The notes: generated by a model from the letters alone, not told the origin. DNA of 64,000 nt from Clostridium paridis (GCF_016765615.1 NZ_JAESWA010000023.1:1-64000); one strand, 5' to 3'; shown: positions 7,503 through 18,030, counted from the stretch's first letter. Program-made: numbers and translations.

Positions 7503-9926
7503 ATGAAATTTATAGCAATTGTTGGAACTAGTGCAAAAAGATCATATAATCGTAAACTCCTTCAGTTTATGAAAAAATACTTTGAGACAAAGGCAGAAAT
7601 AGAAATACTTGAGATTACAGATGTTCCTATGTTTAATCAATCTGATAATCAGTCCTCAAGTGAAGTGATACAGATGTTCAATAATAAGATTACAGAAAGT
7701 GATGGTGTTATTATAGCTACTCCTGAGTATAATCACTCAATCCCATCAAGTCTAAAAAGTTTAATTGAATGGCTAAGCTTTGATCTTCATCCACTTGCAG
7801 GAAAACCAGTAATGATCCTTGGTGCTTCTCTTGATACTCAAGGTTCTTCTCGTGCGCAGCTACATCTTCGTCAAATATTAGATGCACCAGGTGTTGATGC
7901 AAATGTAATGCCAGGATATGAGTTTTTACTTGGAAGTGCAAATAAAGCATTTGATGAGCAGGGTAATCTAAACAATGAAAGAACCATAGACTTCCTAGAA
8001 ATATGCTTTCTACGCTTTATGCGTTTTGCAAAGATTTCAAATCAGCTTAATGAAGAAGAAGAGTTTACCTTTAAGCCAGGAGTATATGAGGTAGATGCAA
8101 TAGGTCACAGCGGAAGTCTTCCAATGAAAGTATCCTTTAGTGAGAACAGAATAGAAAGTATAGATATAAATACAGATGGCGAGACGGAAGGACTTGCAGA
8201 TGTAGTTTTTGTAAGAATACCAGATAAAATAATTGAAGGACAGACATTAAATGTTGATGCTCTTTCTGGTGCTTCCGAAACTAGTAATGCTGTACTAGAC
8301 GGTGTAGCCAAAGCAGTTAAGCTTGCAGGAGTTAACCCTGACATACTTAAGAGACGTCCAAAGCCTGCTAGCAGCCTAATCAAAGAAGATGAAGAATATA
8401 CTTGTGATGTAGTAGTTGTAGGTGGAGGCGGTGCTGGACTAAGTGCAGCTGCAACAGCGCTACAGAATGGTAAAAGTGCTATTGTTCTTGAGAAATATCC
8501 AGCAGTAGGTGGAAATACAATACGTTCAGGTGGCCCTGTCAATGCTGCAGATCCAGAGTGGCAAGTGAAATTTGATGAAAATCCAGGAGAAAGACATACC
8601 ATCGAAGCACTACTAGATACAGATGAGAGCTTAATTCATCCAGAATATATAGATGATTTCCGTGCGCTTAGAGAAGAGTTTTCTGCTTACCAGAAAAAGT
8701 TTGGCACACAAAAGGGACATCTATTTGACTCTCCACTACTTCACAGAATGCAAACATATTTTGGTGGTAAAAGAACTGACCTTAATGGCAACACTATATA
8801 CGGACAATATGACCTAGTAAAAATCCTTACAGACAGAGCTTTAGAAAGTGTTAAATGGCTAGAGGAGATAGGGGTCGAGTATGATAAGAGCATAGTATTT
8901 GCTCCTGTTGGTGCACTTTGGCGTCGTGGTCATAAGCCTACTAAAAGCCATGGTTCATCATTTATACTTGCACTAACAAAATATGTACAAGATAACTCAG
9001 GAAAAATCATTACTGATAGCCCTGTAAAAGAATTCATCATAGAAGATGGTGAAATAAAAGGAGTTATAGCAACTGGTGTAAATGGCCAAAAGATAACTGT
9101 TCATGCAAAAGCAGTAGTGCTTGCAAGTGGTGGTTTTGGTGCAAACACAAAGATGCTAAAAGAATACAATACTTACTGGAGTGAAATTGCTGACGATATA
9201 AAAACTACTAATTCTTACGCTATGACCGGTGATGGAATATTACTTGGTAAATCTGTAGGAGCAGCACTTACAGGAATGGGCTTTACCCAAATGATGCCTG
9301 TAGCTGATCCTGAAACTGGTGAATTATTTAGCGGACTTCAAGTACCTCCTGAAAACTTTGTAATAGTAAATAAAGAAGGAAAAAGATTTATTAATGAATT
9401 CTCTGGAAGAGATGTTTTAACAAAAGCTGCTATTGACCAGGGTGGTTTATTCTACCTTATAGCTGATGATGAAATAAAGAAAACTGCAGCTAATACAAGT
9501 CAAGAAAAGATAGACCGTCAGGTAGAAGCTGGTACTCTATTTAGAGCAGATACTCTAGAAGAGCTAGCAGTAAAAGTTGGTATGGATCCTGCAGTTCTTG
9601 TAGACACTATTAATAAATATAATTCATATGTTGATGCAGGCTTTGATCCTGAATTCCATAAGGATACATTTAGCTTAAAAGTTTTAAAAGCACCATTTTA
9701 TGCGACTCCTAGAAAGCCAGCAATCCATCATACAATGGGTGGACTTAAGATAGACACTAAAGCCCATGTATTAGACGAAAATGATAAACCAATTAAAAAT
9801 CTTTATGCTGCAGGAGAAGTAGCTGGAGGTATCCATGCAGGTAACCGTCTTGGCGGTAATGCATTAACTGATATATTTACCTTCGGAAGAATTGCTGGTA
9901 AAACTGCAGTTGATGAAATGAAATAA
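7503..9926 (+). CDS. Flavinylated fumarate-reductase-like NAD(P)H oxidoreductase (FMN_red-FMN_bind-FAD_binding_2)
   Basis: 807 aa with three domains. FMN_red covers 1-180. An FMN_bind domain at about 190-285 carries D252-A-L-S-G-A-S258, the ApbE acceptor motif with Ser258 as the flavinylated residue. A fumarate-reductase-type flavoprotein domain runs from about 300, beginning [14 protein letters not shown]. In that domain, Arg636 (NEFSGRD), His743 or His742 (HHTMGG) and Arg782 (GNRLGGNAL) correspond to catalytic or substrate-binding residues of soluble fumarate reductases. The usual Q-x-H-P block has become QMMP, so the second carboxylate contact looks lost. Substrate is thus probably a mono-acid alkene such as an acrylate or cinnamate, not fumarate. 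No signal peptide, so cytosolic, with electrons from NAD(P)H. ATG at 7503 follows AGGAGG. Confidence 0.85.
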   Translation: MKFIAIVGTSAKRSYNRKLLQFMKKYFETKAEIEILEITDVPMFNQSDNQSSSEVIQMFNNKITESDGVIIATPEYNHSIPSSLKSLIEWLSFDLHPLAGKPVMILGASLDTQGSSRAQLHLRQILDAPGVDANVMPGYEFLLGSANKAFDEQGNLNNERTIDFLEICFLRFMRFAKISNQLNEEEEFTFKPGVYEVDAIGHSGSLPMKVSFSENRIESIDINTDGETEGLADVVFVRIPDKIIEGQTLNVDALSGASETSNAVLDGVAKAVKLAGVNPDILKRRPKPASSLIKEDEEYTCDVVVVGGGGAGLSAAATALQNGKSAIVLEKYPAVGGNTIRSGGPVNAADPEWQVKFDENPGERHTIEALLDTDESLIHPEYIDDFRALREEFSAYQKKFGTQKGHLFDSPLLHRMQTYFGGKRTDLNGNTIYGQYDLVKILTDRALESVKWLEEIGVEYDKSIVFAPVGALWRRGHKPTKSHGSSFILALTKYVQDNSGKIITDSPVKEFIIEDGEIKGVIATGVNGQKITVHAKAVVLASGGFGANTKMLKEYNTYWSEIADDIKTTNSYAMTGDGILLGKSVGAALTGMGFTQMMPVADPETGELFSGLQVPPENFVIVNKEGKRFINEFSGRDVLTKAAIDQGGLFYLIADDEIKKTAANTSQEKIDRQVEAGTLFRADTLEELAVKVGMDPAVLVDTINKYNSYVDAGFDPEFHKDTFSLKVLKAPFYATPRKPAIHHTMGGLKIDTKAHVLDENDKPIKNLYAAGEVAGGIHAGNRLGGNALTDIFTFGRIAGKTAVDEMK

Positions 9927-9995
9927 AGATGAACAACTAGTTCATCTATAGTTAATGTTTAGATAATTAAAATAAGAAAGTAGACTCCACTATAA

Positions 9996-10040
9996 AACCA
10001 ACGAAAATCTAAATTTTAGATTTTCGTTGGTTATTTTATT
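9996..10040. terminator. Terminator between flavin operon and M28 peptidase
   Basis: Arms AACCAACGAAAATCTAAA and its complement form an almost loop-free 17-18 bp stem followed by T-rich sequence. The genes on both sides converge here, so it likely works in both directions. Confidence 0.85.
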
Positions 10041-10063
10041 TCAAAAATTTTTAAATTGCTATC

Positions 10064-12076
10064 TTAATTTATTTCATCTATAATTCTATTCATTAATCTT
10101 ATTAAAACTTTCATATCTTCAATTTCTTGACTAGAAATTTCTTTTAAATAATCACGTTGTCTTTTCAAGGAATTTTCTAAAATTCTAATTTCATCATCTA
10201 CATTTGGACTTGGTTCATCATATTTAGATTTTAGTGAATGCGCTAAATCATATAAATCCTCATTTGGCTTTTTTATCATACTACTTCCAAAGGAATCGCC
10301 ATTGCCATAAGGTATTCTATAAGAAAAGAAGTCATAGGTCTTCTTGCTAAATTCAAAAACATACCTGTTGTTGTCAATAGGCTTAATATAGTTTTCTACT
10401 ATATCACTTAAAGATTCACGCTTGTTTTTTAAACTTGAAATAGCCTTGGTCAATAAATCTATATTTTTCATAGCTACAGAGTGAGGGAAGGTAAGGGTAT
10501 GAATACTTTGTTCCCAATAAAAGGCTAAGAGACTATCTTGGATTTTTTTTAGTAATTTAAATAACATATGATTAATATGACAGGAATCTCCAATATCATC
10601 AATATAACTGGAATTAGCAAATTGAATTGTCTGGGAGAGTCTTTTGGAAGTGCGGCACATCTCATAAATGACATCTTTTAAATCATTACTTATAATAGAA
10701 GGTAATAGCTCCTTTTTCATAATTTCAAACCTTGTATTAAAATTCAAAGGTTTTATTGATAAAGAATCTAGGCTAAGAATCAACCTACCATATAGTTTAT
10801 GAATCATTTCATAGGTTTGTAGGTCAAATCCTACTTTTTCACTATCCATTGAACTGTGATAATAGTTTTCGTAATATATGGAGTTTTCAAAATCTTCTCC
10901 TGGCATAAGGGTTGGAATTCCGTTTTTATAATAAGAAAAATCATCAGCAAAAATAAGGCTTGGACAAATTACCTCATAATTATAACTACTCTTAGACGTA
11001 AAATATTTTATGAATTTTTCAACATACGTATATAATTCATAGGAACTGTAAACTCTAAAATTTCTTTCGTTAGCTATTGGAAAGTTTCCGTCAAAATTAA
11101 ATAATGCAAAAGCTTTTTCTTTAAGTTCAGGATGAAGTTTTTCTATCTCATAATAAGAACCACATGCCCAGTCATAATCCTTATAACCTTGTCCCCATTC
11201 TTCAGCCCCTTGAGCTATAACTCTTATGGTTTTCATAGGAGTATATCCGCTGTCTATTATTGCTTTACTAATACCAAGAATCTCTGAAACCCCATTAGCA
11301 TCGTCAAAAAATGAATGGTAATAACCATCATAGTGTGCGATTAAATATATTACCTCTGAACTTTTTCCTTTGATTTCGCCTACAACATTATAAGAATCTG
11401 CATAAGGTACAACTGTAGAATTTGCATTAAAAATAGCTTTAATCTCATTATCAGGGCTAGCTGAAATTAAGTCTTTTAATTTTTTCACATCTTTTATGCT
11501 TATAGCTAAAGTAGAGCAGTAGGGGGGAGCCTGAAGATCAAAAGAAATTAATATATCATCATGTTCTACGTTATAGGTTAAGGCAATTAATATACCTTTT
11601 GCATTATGAAGGTAAGCTTCATATGCAGGAAGGTTAATCCAGTAGTCAGTGGTGGGATTAATTGTTGAGACTAAAACCAGTTTATTTTTTATATCGCCTA
11701 AAGCGTTTAACTCATCTATAGTACCTCTACCACCATCAACTATACTTACTTCTTCATTTACAGCTTTAATATTCGAAGCATATCCTCCTAAAATAATTTT
11801 TTGTAAGAAACCTTTATCATCTTTATACATTATATTAGCACCTTTGTATGTCCAGCCATTAACCTGAAATTTATCCATAGATACATTTATAAGTGCTGTT
11901 TCTTTAAATTTGCTGAACAAATATTTTGCAGCATCGTAGGAGGCCTTTGAGCCTGCGGATCTATTTCCAGTGTCTTTATCATCTCCAAATTGACCTAATT
12001 TCTCCATGATTTTTTTAGAGAAGTTTAGGTCTAAAGCTTGGCAATAATCTCTATAAACTTCAAAATCATTCATCAT
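10064..12076 (-). CDS. M28-family zinc peptidase with PA-like insert
   Basis: 670 aa, intracellular (no signal peptide). The M28 metal site is visible: the AHYD block, FFDDANGV (bridging Asp), QGAEEWG (general base and ligand), NFDGNF and a late HSSMDS histidine. Residues before the core (about 60-215) look like a PA-type lid domain. The C-terminal 230 residues are helical with no recognised family. Members of M28 are aminopeptidases or carboxypeptidases; the exact specificity is not readable. It stands alone behind a GAGGTG site. Confidence 0.8.
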   Translation of the reverse strand: MMNDFEVYRDYCQALDLNFSKKIMEKLGQFGDDKDTGNRSAGSKASYDAAKYLFSKFKETALINVSMDKFQVNGWTYKGANIMYKDDKGFLQKIILGGYASNIKAVNEEVSIVDGGRGTIDELNALGDIKNKLVLVSTINPTTDYWINLPAYEAYLHNAKGILIALTYNVEHDDILISFDLQAPPYCSTLAISIKDVKKLKDLISASPDNEIKAIFNANSTVVPYADSYNVVGEIKGKSSEVIYLIAHYDGYYHSFFDDANGVSEILGISKAIIDSGYTPMKTIRVIAQGAEEWGQGYKDYDWACGSYYEIEKLHPELKEKAFALFNFDGNFPIANERNFRVYSSYELYTYVEKFIKYFTSKSSYNYEVICPSLIFADDFSYYKNGIPTLMPGEDFENSIYYENYYHSSMDSEKVGFDLQTYEMIHKLYGRLILSLDSLSIKPLNFNTRFEIMKKELLPSIISNDLKDVIYEMCRTSKRLSQTIQFANSSYIDDIGDSCHINHMLFKLLKKIQDSLLAFYWEQSIHTLTFPHSVAMKNIDLLTKAISSLKNKRESLSDIVENYIKPIDNNRYVFEFSKKTYDFFSYRIPYGNGDSFGSSMIKKPNEDLYDLAHSLKSKYDEPSPNVDDEIRILENSLKRQRDYLKEISSQEIEDMKVLIRLMNRIIDEIN

Positions 12077-12299
12077 TAAAATTCACCTCAATATAGATTA
12101 TGAAATAAAACAATAGTTGTGATTATGTAATTTTTACAGTTATAACTTATGTAATTTATCATTGTTCTTTATAGTTTTTTACACCCAATTAGTTAGATTT
12201 AAATATATATTCTATAATAAATAAAAGGGAAAAAAACTAAACTAAGTTTATATTGTATTTACATTCATAATATATACTTGTAACAGGAAGGTGATAGAT

Positions 12300-12977
12300 T
12301 TGAATAATGTTTTAGTTATAGATGATGATGGATATATAAGAGAGCTTATTTGCACAGTATTGAATAATGAAGGATTTTCTGTGTATGAAGCTGTAAATGG
12401 ACTGGAGGCCTTAAAAAGGCTTGGAGAGGAAAAAATTGACCTTTGTGTACTTGATATCATGATGCCGCAAATGGATGGCTACGAATTTTGCAAACAAGTG
12501 CGTAAATATTATGTGGATATGCCAATTTTAATGCTAACTGCAAAGAGCGAACTTCCCCAAAAAGTAAAGGGTTTTGAACTTGGTGCAGACGATTATTTAA
12601 CCAAACCCTTCGAGATTGATGAGCTACTTGTTAGAATAAAAGCACTTCTAAGGAGATATAAAGTTGTTACTTCACAGACTATTAATATTGGAAATTTAGT
12701 TATTGATAAAAGTAGTTATACTGTCATTAACAACGATGAAAAGTGTGATATACCAATGAAGGAATTTGAGCTTTTATTCATGCTTGGAAGTTATCCTGGC
12801 AAAACTCTTTCTCGCAATAGACTCATAGAAGAGATTTGGGGGCTTGATTTTGAAGGAAACGAGAGAACACTTGATGTTCATATAAATCGTCTTAGAGAGA
12901 GATTTCCCTGTGAGGTTTACAAGTTTAAAATTACTACTATTAGGGGACTTGGGTACAGATTGGAGGAAGAGAAGTGA
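12300..12977 (+). CDS. OmpR/PhoB-family response regulator
   Basis: 225 aa from the TTG at 12300, chosen because GGAAGGTG lies about seven bases upstream; a GTG at 12291 overlaps that site. The receiver domain has the acidic pair (VIDDDGY), phospho-acceptor Asp in CVLDIMMPQMDGYEF, Thr in MLTAKSE and Lys in LTKPFE. The winged-helix output domain ends with RTLDVHINRLRE and RGLGYR. It overlaps the kinase gene by 4 bp. Three 11-bp-phased repeats in front of the MATE gene are a likely binding site. Confidence 0.92.
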   Translation: MNNVLVIDDDGYIRELICTVLNNEGFSVYEAVNGLEALKRLGEEKIDLCVLDIMMPQMDGYEFCKQVRKYYVDMPILMLTAKSELPQKVKGFELGADDYLTKPFEIDELLVRIKALLRRYKVVTSQTINIGNLVIDKSSYTVINNDEKCDIPMKEFELLFMLGSYPGKTLSRNRLIEEIWGLDFEGNERTLDVHINRLRERFPCEVYKFKITTIRGLGYRLEEEK

Positions 12978-14029
12978 GAGGAAACTGGTCTTTTTTTTCA
13001 ATTATAATGATTTTTATTACAACATTACTAGGCATTATTAGTGGACATTATTTTTACATATTTATTTTAGGTGAATCACAAAGTATTCCTTCATATATGG
13101 TCTTTATTGTTGAAAGTTTGGCATCTGCAATGATATATTTTTTAGTCTGGAGAGTGTGGTTCTATTTACACAAACATTTCGCGAATAAACATAAAAGATT
13201 TGATCTTTCACATTTTCCAATATTAAGTGGAGCTATTGAAGCAATGAATAAGATGGCATCTGGTGATTTCAATGTACTTGTTAAAACAAATGAATTGGAT
13301 CCTTTTAATGAGGTGGCAGATAAGGTGAATAGAATGGCAAAGGAACTTGGATCGTTGGAAAAACTGCGTCAAGATTTTATATCAGATGTATCACATGAAA
13401 TACAGTCACCTTTAACATCTATATCAGGATTTGCATCCCTTTTGAAAAAGGGGAATTTAAGTGAAGACAAAGTATCACACTATGCTAATATAATAGAAGC
13501 TGAAAGTAAAAGATTATCCAAATTAAGTGAAAACTTATTAAGATTATCTAATTTAGAATCAGAGGAAAATAATTTAAACTTAAAGAAATATCAAATGAAC
13601 AAGCAAATTGAAAGTATTTTACTAATGTTAGAACCACAATGGTCTGCAAAAAGTATAGCACTTGATGTTTCCCTTGAGGAAACCATAATATGCGCAGATG
13701 AGGATTTATTAAGTCAGGTATTTATAAATTTGCTTAATAATGCAATTAAATTCACACTAGAAAATGGAAGTATAGGCGTTAAATTATCAAGCAATGAAAA
13801 CGGAATTGAATGTAGAATCTCCGATACAGGTATAGGTATTTCACAACAAGATCAGCTACGAATTTTTGAAAGGTTTTACAAAGTAGATAAATCACGTGAC
13901 CGTTCTTTGGGTGGCAATGGACTTGGACTCTCAATAGTAAAGAAAATTATTGATTTGCATGGAGGAAAAGTATCTATTGAAAGTGAAATTGGAAAAGGTA
14001 CTGAATTCACAATTTTTTTGCCTAAATAG
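12974..14029 (+). CDS. Membrane sensor histidine kinase
   Basis: 351 aa, GTG start within the regulator's stop codon. Two N-terminal membrane segments (about 7-27 and 43-62) are separated by only a short loop, so the signal may be sensed in the membrane. A HAMP-like linker follows, then the HisKA box FISDVSHEIQSPLTSISGFA with the phospho-histidine, and the ATPase N (NNAIKFT), G1 (DTGIGI) and G2 (GGNGLGLSI) boxes. The short-loop, two-TM layout resembles kinases that sense cell-envelope antibiotics. It probably controls the MATE pump next door. Confidence 0.92.
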   Translation: MRGNWSFFSIIMIFITTLLGIISGHYFYIFILGESQSIPSYMVFIVESLASAMIYFLVWRVWFYLHKHFANKHKRFDLSHFPILSGAIEAMNKMASGDFNVLVKTNELDPFNEVADKVNRMAKELGSLEKLRQDFISDVSHEIQSPLTSISGFASLLKKGNLSEDKVSHYANIIEAESKRLSKLSENLLRLSNLESEENNLNLKKYQMNKQIESILLMLEPQWSAKSIALDVSLEETIICADEDLLSQVFINLLNNAIKFTLENGSIGVKLSSNENGIECRISDTGIGISQQDQLRIFERFYKVDKSRDRSLGGNGLGLSIVKKIIDLHGGKVSIESEIGKGTEFTIFLPK

Positions 14030-14044
14030 AAAAAATATATTTAT

Positions 14045-14082
14045 AACCACAGTCTGAATTAACAGAAGGTGGTTTTTCTTTT
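14045..14082 (+). terminator. Terminator after the histidine kinase gene
   Basis: AACCAC and GTGGTT arms with an 18-base loop are followed by TTTTCTTTTTG. The stem is short, so read-through into the MATE gene is possible. Confidence 0.5.
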
Positions 14083-14095
14083 TGTTTACATTCCG

Positions 14096-14138
14096 TTTAA
14101 GTTCCATTTAAGTTAGGTTTAAATTGTAGCAATATACT
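14096..14138 (+). promoter_or_regulatory. Phased direct repeats and -10 box upstream of MATE gene
   Basis: TTTAAGTT, TTTAAGTT and TTTAAATT start at 14096, 14107 and 14118, an exact 11-bp period. OmpR/PhoB regulators bind such head-to-tail repeats on one face of the helix. A TATACT box at 14133-14138 follows with a poor -35. The adjacent two-component regulator is the obvious binder. Confidence 0.6.
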
Positions 14139-14228
14139 ATGTTTGTAAAAGTCAAACAGGGTTTAGAAAACAATACTATTGTTACGAGAGGATATTTTAT
14201 TACTCGCAAAACGAAAGGAGTTTTTTAT

Positions 14229-15608
14229 ATGGAAAACATAGAAAATATGGATCAAAAATCACTGTACTATTTGGAAAAGGCACCCGTTACAAAAGCAATA
14301 ATACACATGGTTATTCCTATGATGCTAAGTAGTATTGCCTCAGTTATCTATAATATCATCGATGCTTTTTTTGTAGGCAAGCTTAATAATACAGCGATGA
14401 TGGCATCGGTGATGTTGGCTTTGCCATTTACATTAATATTAATGGCGCTTGGGCAAATGTTTGGAGTAGGTTCAGGAACATATATATCGAGACTCTTAGG
14501 TGAGGGAGATAGAGAGAGTACCAAAAAAGTTAGTTCTATTAACTTTTGGTCTTCAATGTTTATAGGGATTATTTTTATGCTAATATGTCTGCCTCTATTA
14601 TCTTATATTTTGCCGCTTTTAGGAGCAAGTGGGGAAACACTACAATATACAAGAAATTTCGTAATGATACTTGTTATTGGTGCTCCAATTAGTATTACTA
14701 ATATGGCACTTGAAGCAGCTGTACGTGCAGAGGGTGCATCAACTATTTCTATGACTGGTACCATAGGAGGTATTATAGTTAATATAATACTTAATCCTTT
14801 TTTCATTTTTGTTCTTAACATGAATGTTATGGGATCAGCACTAGCATCTCTTTGCGGCAATACAGTTTCTGCTCTATATTTTATATATTATCTGCAAAAA
14901 AAGAGTGCTGTTCAGAACTTATCAATAAAGAATTTTAAGCCTAGTAAAGAGATTTATATTAACATTTTTAAAGTTGGAGTTTCAGCTTTATTACTAAGTG
15001 GATTTTTCGTTATCATAAGTCTTCTTTTCAATAACTTTTCTATGATTTATGGAGATACTGTTGTGGCTGGATTTGGAATTGCACAAAGAGTAGTTCAAAT
15101 TGTAGATTGTATTGGTATGGGCTTTGCAATGGGAGTTGTACCACTAATTGCATTTGCTTACTCTTCAAATAATCAAAAGCGTCTCATGGAAATTATTAAG
15201 AAAACCATAGTGTACATGTTGGTTTTAACATTAACCTTAGGAGCAATTCTATTTGCACTCAGGTTACAGATAATTGGCTTTTTTAGTGTTGATTCTAAGG
15301 TTATAGCCATTGGTCAAATAACTCTAATAGCTCAACTTTCCTCAACAGTTTTTGCTGCACTATGCGAGTTTTTCACAGGAATCTTCCAAGCCCAAGGAGC
15401 TGGTGTGCAATCAAATGTTATGGCTGCTGTAAGAGGTGTTTTATTTATCCCTATTTTGATTGTAGGAAACATGCTGTTTGCAGTTAATGGTGTTATTTGG
15501 ACTATGACAGCAACAGAAGGAATCTCATGTCTGATAGGAATTACCCTATGGCTAGGAGTTAGAAAGAAGAGTTTCGTAGAAGTGTCTATGGGTGATCAAA
15601 TAAGTTAA
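14229..15608 (+). CDS. MATE-family multidrug/cation antiporter
   Basis: 459 aa with about 12 hydrophobic segments in two repeats, typical of MATE exporters that use Na+ or H+ to expel cationic drugs. The N-terminal 'APVTKAIIHMVIPMMLSSIA' and 'YNIIDAFFVGKL' match the family's opening, and 'QGAGVQSNVMAAVRG' near the C-terminus matches the second repeat. ATG at 14229 follows AAAGGAG. The phased repeats upstream suggest control by the preceding two-component system. Confidence 0.9.
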   Translation: MENIENMDQKSLYYLEKAPVTKAIIHMVIPMMLSSIASVIYNIIDAFFVGKLNNTAMMASVMLALPFTLILMALGQMFGVGSGTYISRLLGEGDRESTKKVSSINFWSSMFIGIIFMLICLPLLSYILPLLGASGETLQYTRNFVMILVIGAPISITNMALEAAVRAEGASTISMTGTIGGIIVNIILNPFFIFVLNMNVMGSALASLCGNTVSALYFIYYLQKKSAVQNLSIKNFKPSKEIYINIFKVGVSALLLSGFFVIISLLFNNFSMIYGDTVVAGFGIAQRVVQIVDCIGMGFAMGVVPLIAFAYSSNNQKRLMEIIKKTIVYMLVLTLTLGAILFALRLQIIGFFSVDSKVIAIGQITLIAQLSSTVFAALCEFFTGIFQAQGAGVQSNVMAAVRGVLFIPILIVGNMLFAVNGVIWTMTATEGISCLIGITLWLGVRKKSFVEVSMGDQIS

Positions 15609-15662
15609 AAACGTTAGAATGAGGTGTTCAAATAATAACATTAAATGATTTAGAAATTTATT

Positions 15663-15780
15663 GGTGGATTTCAAAGGTCACGCTTCGCCTCCACCATAAA
15701 ATCCACGACCATTTATATGTGGCTTAAATAGCTGCTTATAGATGGTCGTGTTTTTTTATGCTACGGGTAGCTCTGCCAAT
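15663..15780 (+). repeat. Structured dispersed repeat, copy 1 (with terminator)
   Basis: A 5' module runs from GTGGATTT (15664) to AAATCCAC (15699-15706), with an alternative GGTGGA/TCCACC pairing using the same 5' strand. A terminator hairpin follows (ACGACCAT at 15705, ATGGTCGT at 15742) with T7, then a GGGTAGC tail. The apical sequence CTTAAATAGCT is shared with copies at 19205 and 38169. It lies just after the MATE gene on the same strand. Confidence 0.75.
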
Positions 15781-15826
15781 CATGAATTTTATTAGAATAT
15801 TTGTTTTAATTTTTATATTGTGGATA

Positions 15827-16621
15827 TTACTGAGTTATAAAAGTAAACTCTAATGAATCTCTGTCGACTAACCTTGAATAAGTATATTTTGGATACCCAA
15901 CCATAACAGCACCAGTGATTTTCTTATTATTGGTGATATTAAATAATTTAAGTAATGGAGAATTATCCTTCATAGAAATTCTTTCAAACATTCCAGCCCA
16001 ACACGAGCCTAATCCTAGTGTTGGTGCATATAGCTCCAAATATGATAATGAAAGAATAGAATTTTCTCTTCCGCGTGGGAAGTTTGAATCAGCAGTTGCC
16101 AAGATAAGGCAGGGAGCTCCTCTTAAAATTGTATCAATTCCCTTTTCACGATATGGTTTTGTAAAGTTACTTGATACTTTATCTTTTTCAAATTCTTCAA
16201 TAGCAATCATAACAGCTTTATCAAGTATATCCCTATCGTCTATGATAGCGTAAGATATTCCTTGAAGATTATGTCCGCTAGGAGCAAAATGTGCAATGTT
16301 GACAAGATCTATTAATTTTTCTCTTGGGACAGGAGTTTCTTTATATGAGCGTATTGAACGCCTTGAACGAAGAAAGTTTTCTGCTTCCTCAGGACTTAGT
16401 TTTGGAAATTTTTTTGAACTTATTTGATTGGATAATGGTGTTTTTATATTATCAATTGCTTCCTGTGGACATATAGCTACACAATGGCCACAGGAAATGC
16501 ACTCTTCAGTAGAAATTTCTTTAGGCCCATTTTTACTAAGTTCTAATACACGTTCTGGGCACTCCTTTACGCATAAACCGCATTTAATACATTTCTCTTG
16601 ATCTAAAGTTATTAAATTCAT
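15827..16621 (-). CDS. Ferredoxin-nitroreductase fusion protein
   Basis: 264 aa. Two 4Fe-4S motifs lie in the first 60 residues (CIKCGLCVKECPE and CISCGHCVAICPQ). A nitroreductase domain starts near residue 85 with RRSIRSYKETPV and includes FAPSGHNLQ, the FMN-binding region. Such fusions reduce nitro or quinone compounds with electrons from ferredoxin. The start is moved to the ATG at 16621 behind GGAGAAG, dropping an unsupported nine-residue extension. It lies downstream of, and in line with, an MFS gene. Confidence 0.88.
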   Translation of the reverse strand: MNLITLDQEKCIKCGLCVKECPERVLELSKNGPKEISTEECISCGHCVAICPQEAIDNIKTPLSNQISSKKFPKLSPEEAENFLRSRRSIRSYKETPVPREKLIDLVNIAHFAPSGHNLQGISYAIIDDRDILDKAVMIAIEEFEKDKVSSNFTKPYREKGIDTILRGAPCLILATADSNFPRGRENSILSLSYLELYAPTLGLGSCWAGMFERISMKDNSPLLKLFNITNNKKITGAVMVGYPKYTYSRLVDRDSLEFTFITQ

Positions 16622-16788
16622 TTTTATCTTCTCCTTTAATTTAAACATATTCCATCAAATAATAAGGTCTATCTGTTAGTGTATATAGTAATGGAAGACT
16701 TATGACTTATATCATATTCTTCACAATATAAAACTAATGAAAGTAAGTTCTTTTTATTTTTTGATTATGTCTTAAGTCATCTCACAAA

Positions 16789-18030
16789 TTATTGCTGTGT
16801 CGGTTGATTTTTAGAGATAAATATATTTGAAGATTTAGTATTGTTTTTTGGAATTAAAAGATTATTAGTGATTAGATAATAAATATACGCCAGTAAAAGT
16901 ACACTGCAGCTTGTACTTGTAATTCCTATAACACCAAATGAATGATATACAGAGGTACTTATCCATGAACCTAGAGATCCACCTAAGTAATATCCAACCA
17001 TGTAAAGGGAATTTAATCTACTATGATTTTGAAGACTAAGCTTATAAATCCTTCCTTGATTTAAAGACATATTCATTCTCGAACCAACATCCAAAGTAAA
17101 GGTTATAAGAATTATAATTATAAGTTTAGACCAGCCTATGCCTAAGATTAAAAAAGATACAAACATTATAGCTAAAGCAAAAAGGTTCCATAAGCTTACA
17201 CTTTTGCTGTTTGTAAGTTTTCCTGAAAATCCAGCTGCCAATGCTCCTGCTATACCTAAGAAACCAAAGAGTCCAACGATGGCACTTCCATAATTATAAG
17301 GAGAGCTTTCTAAAATAAAGGACAATGAAACCCAAAAAATATTGAATGCACAAAATGCAGCAGCACCGAAAACTATTGTTTCTCTTAATACCTTCTCTTT
17401 TTTTAATAATGGAGGTAAGGATAATATAATGTTTTTATATGAACTTTCTTTTTTCACATTATCATCAGGTAGAGAATAATATAGGTATACTGCAAAAATT
17501 AATAAAACTATTGCTGCGAATTCATGAACAACTCTCCATCCAAATAATTGTCCAATAACGCCTCCTAATACTCTGCCGAGTAGAACTCCAAGAAATACTC
17601 CTGTTAGTAAGTGACCAACTATTACACCTCGTTTTTCAGATGAAATATTTGACGAAACAAATGGAATTATAAGTTGTGCAGAAACACTAGAAATTCCCAT
17701 AAAAAATCCTATGATTACTACTAAATTAAATGTAGAGACTAAAGTCATTAAATATAATAATGCAGCTGAACTAATAATACTTAAAATAACTAATAGCTTT
17801 CTATTATATCTATCTCCCAATGGAACAATAAAAAATAATCCTATTGTGTAGCCTATTTGTATAGCTGTTACAAGTTTACCAGATGATGAAGTAGCTACAA
17901 AAAAATCATTTGAAATATTGGTTAATAAAACTTGATCATAGTACAAATTAGCTACTATAATTGCACAAAGAATCGATAAAATTAATAATAATTTTTTTGA
18001 AAGATTCTTGTTTTCTAAATCTCTATTCAT
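16789..18030 (-). CDS. MFS transporter (DHA1-type, 12 TM)
   Basis: 413 aa, about 12 membrane segments. The family loop between segments 2 and 3 reads PLGDRYNRKLL and a substrate-specificity region follows with GVFLGVLLGRVLGG. The closest general type is the YnfM/AraJ drug or metabolite efflux group; the cargo is unknown. It diverges from the XRE/MmyB regulator at 18214, which probably represses it. Confidence 0.85.
   Translation of the reverse strand: MNRDLENKNLSKKLLLILSILCAIIVANLYYDQVLLTNISNDFFVATSSSGKLVTAIQIGYTIGLFFIVPLGDRYNRKLLVILSIISSAALLYLMTLVSTFNLVVIIGFFMGISSVSAQLIIPFVSSNISSEKRGVIVGHLLTGVFLGVLLGRVLGGVIGQLFGWRVVHEFAAIVLLIFAVYLYYSLPDDNVKKESSYKNIILSLPPLLKKEKVLRETIVFGAAAFCAFNIFWVSLSFILESSPYNYGSAIVGLFGFLGIAGALAAGFSGKLTNSKSVSLWNLFALAIMFVSFLILGIGWSKLIIIILITFTLDVGSRMNMSLNQGRIYKLSLQNHSRLNSLYMVGYYLGGSLGSWISTSVYHSFGVIGITSTSCSVLLLAYIYYLITNNLLIPKNNTKSSNIFISKNQPTQQ

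Noticed and set aside
7717-8602. Minus-strand open frames within the flavin reductase gene
   Set aside because: Antisense shadows of a clearly conserved three-domain protein with no ribosome sites.
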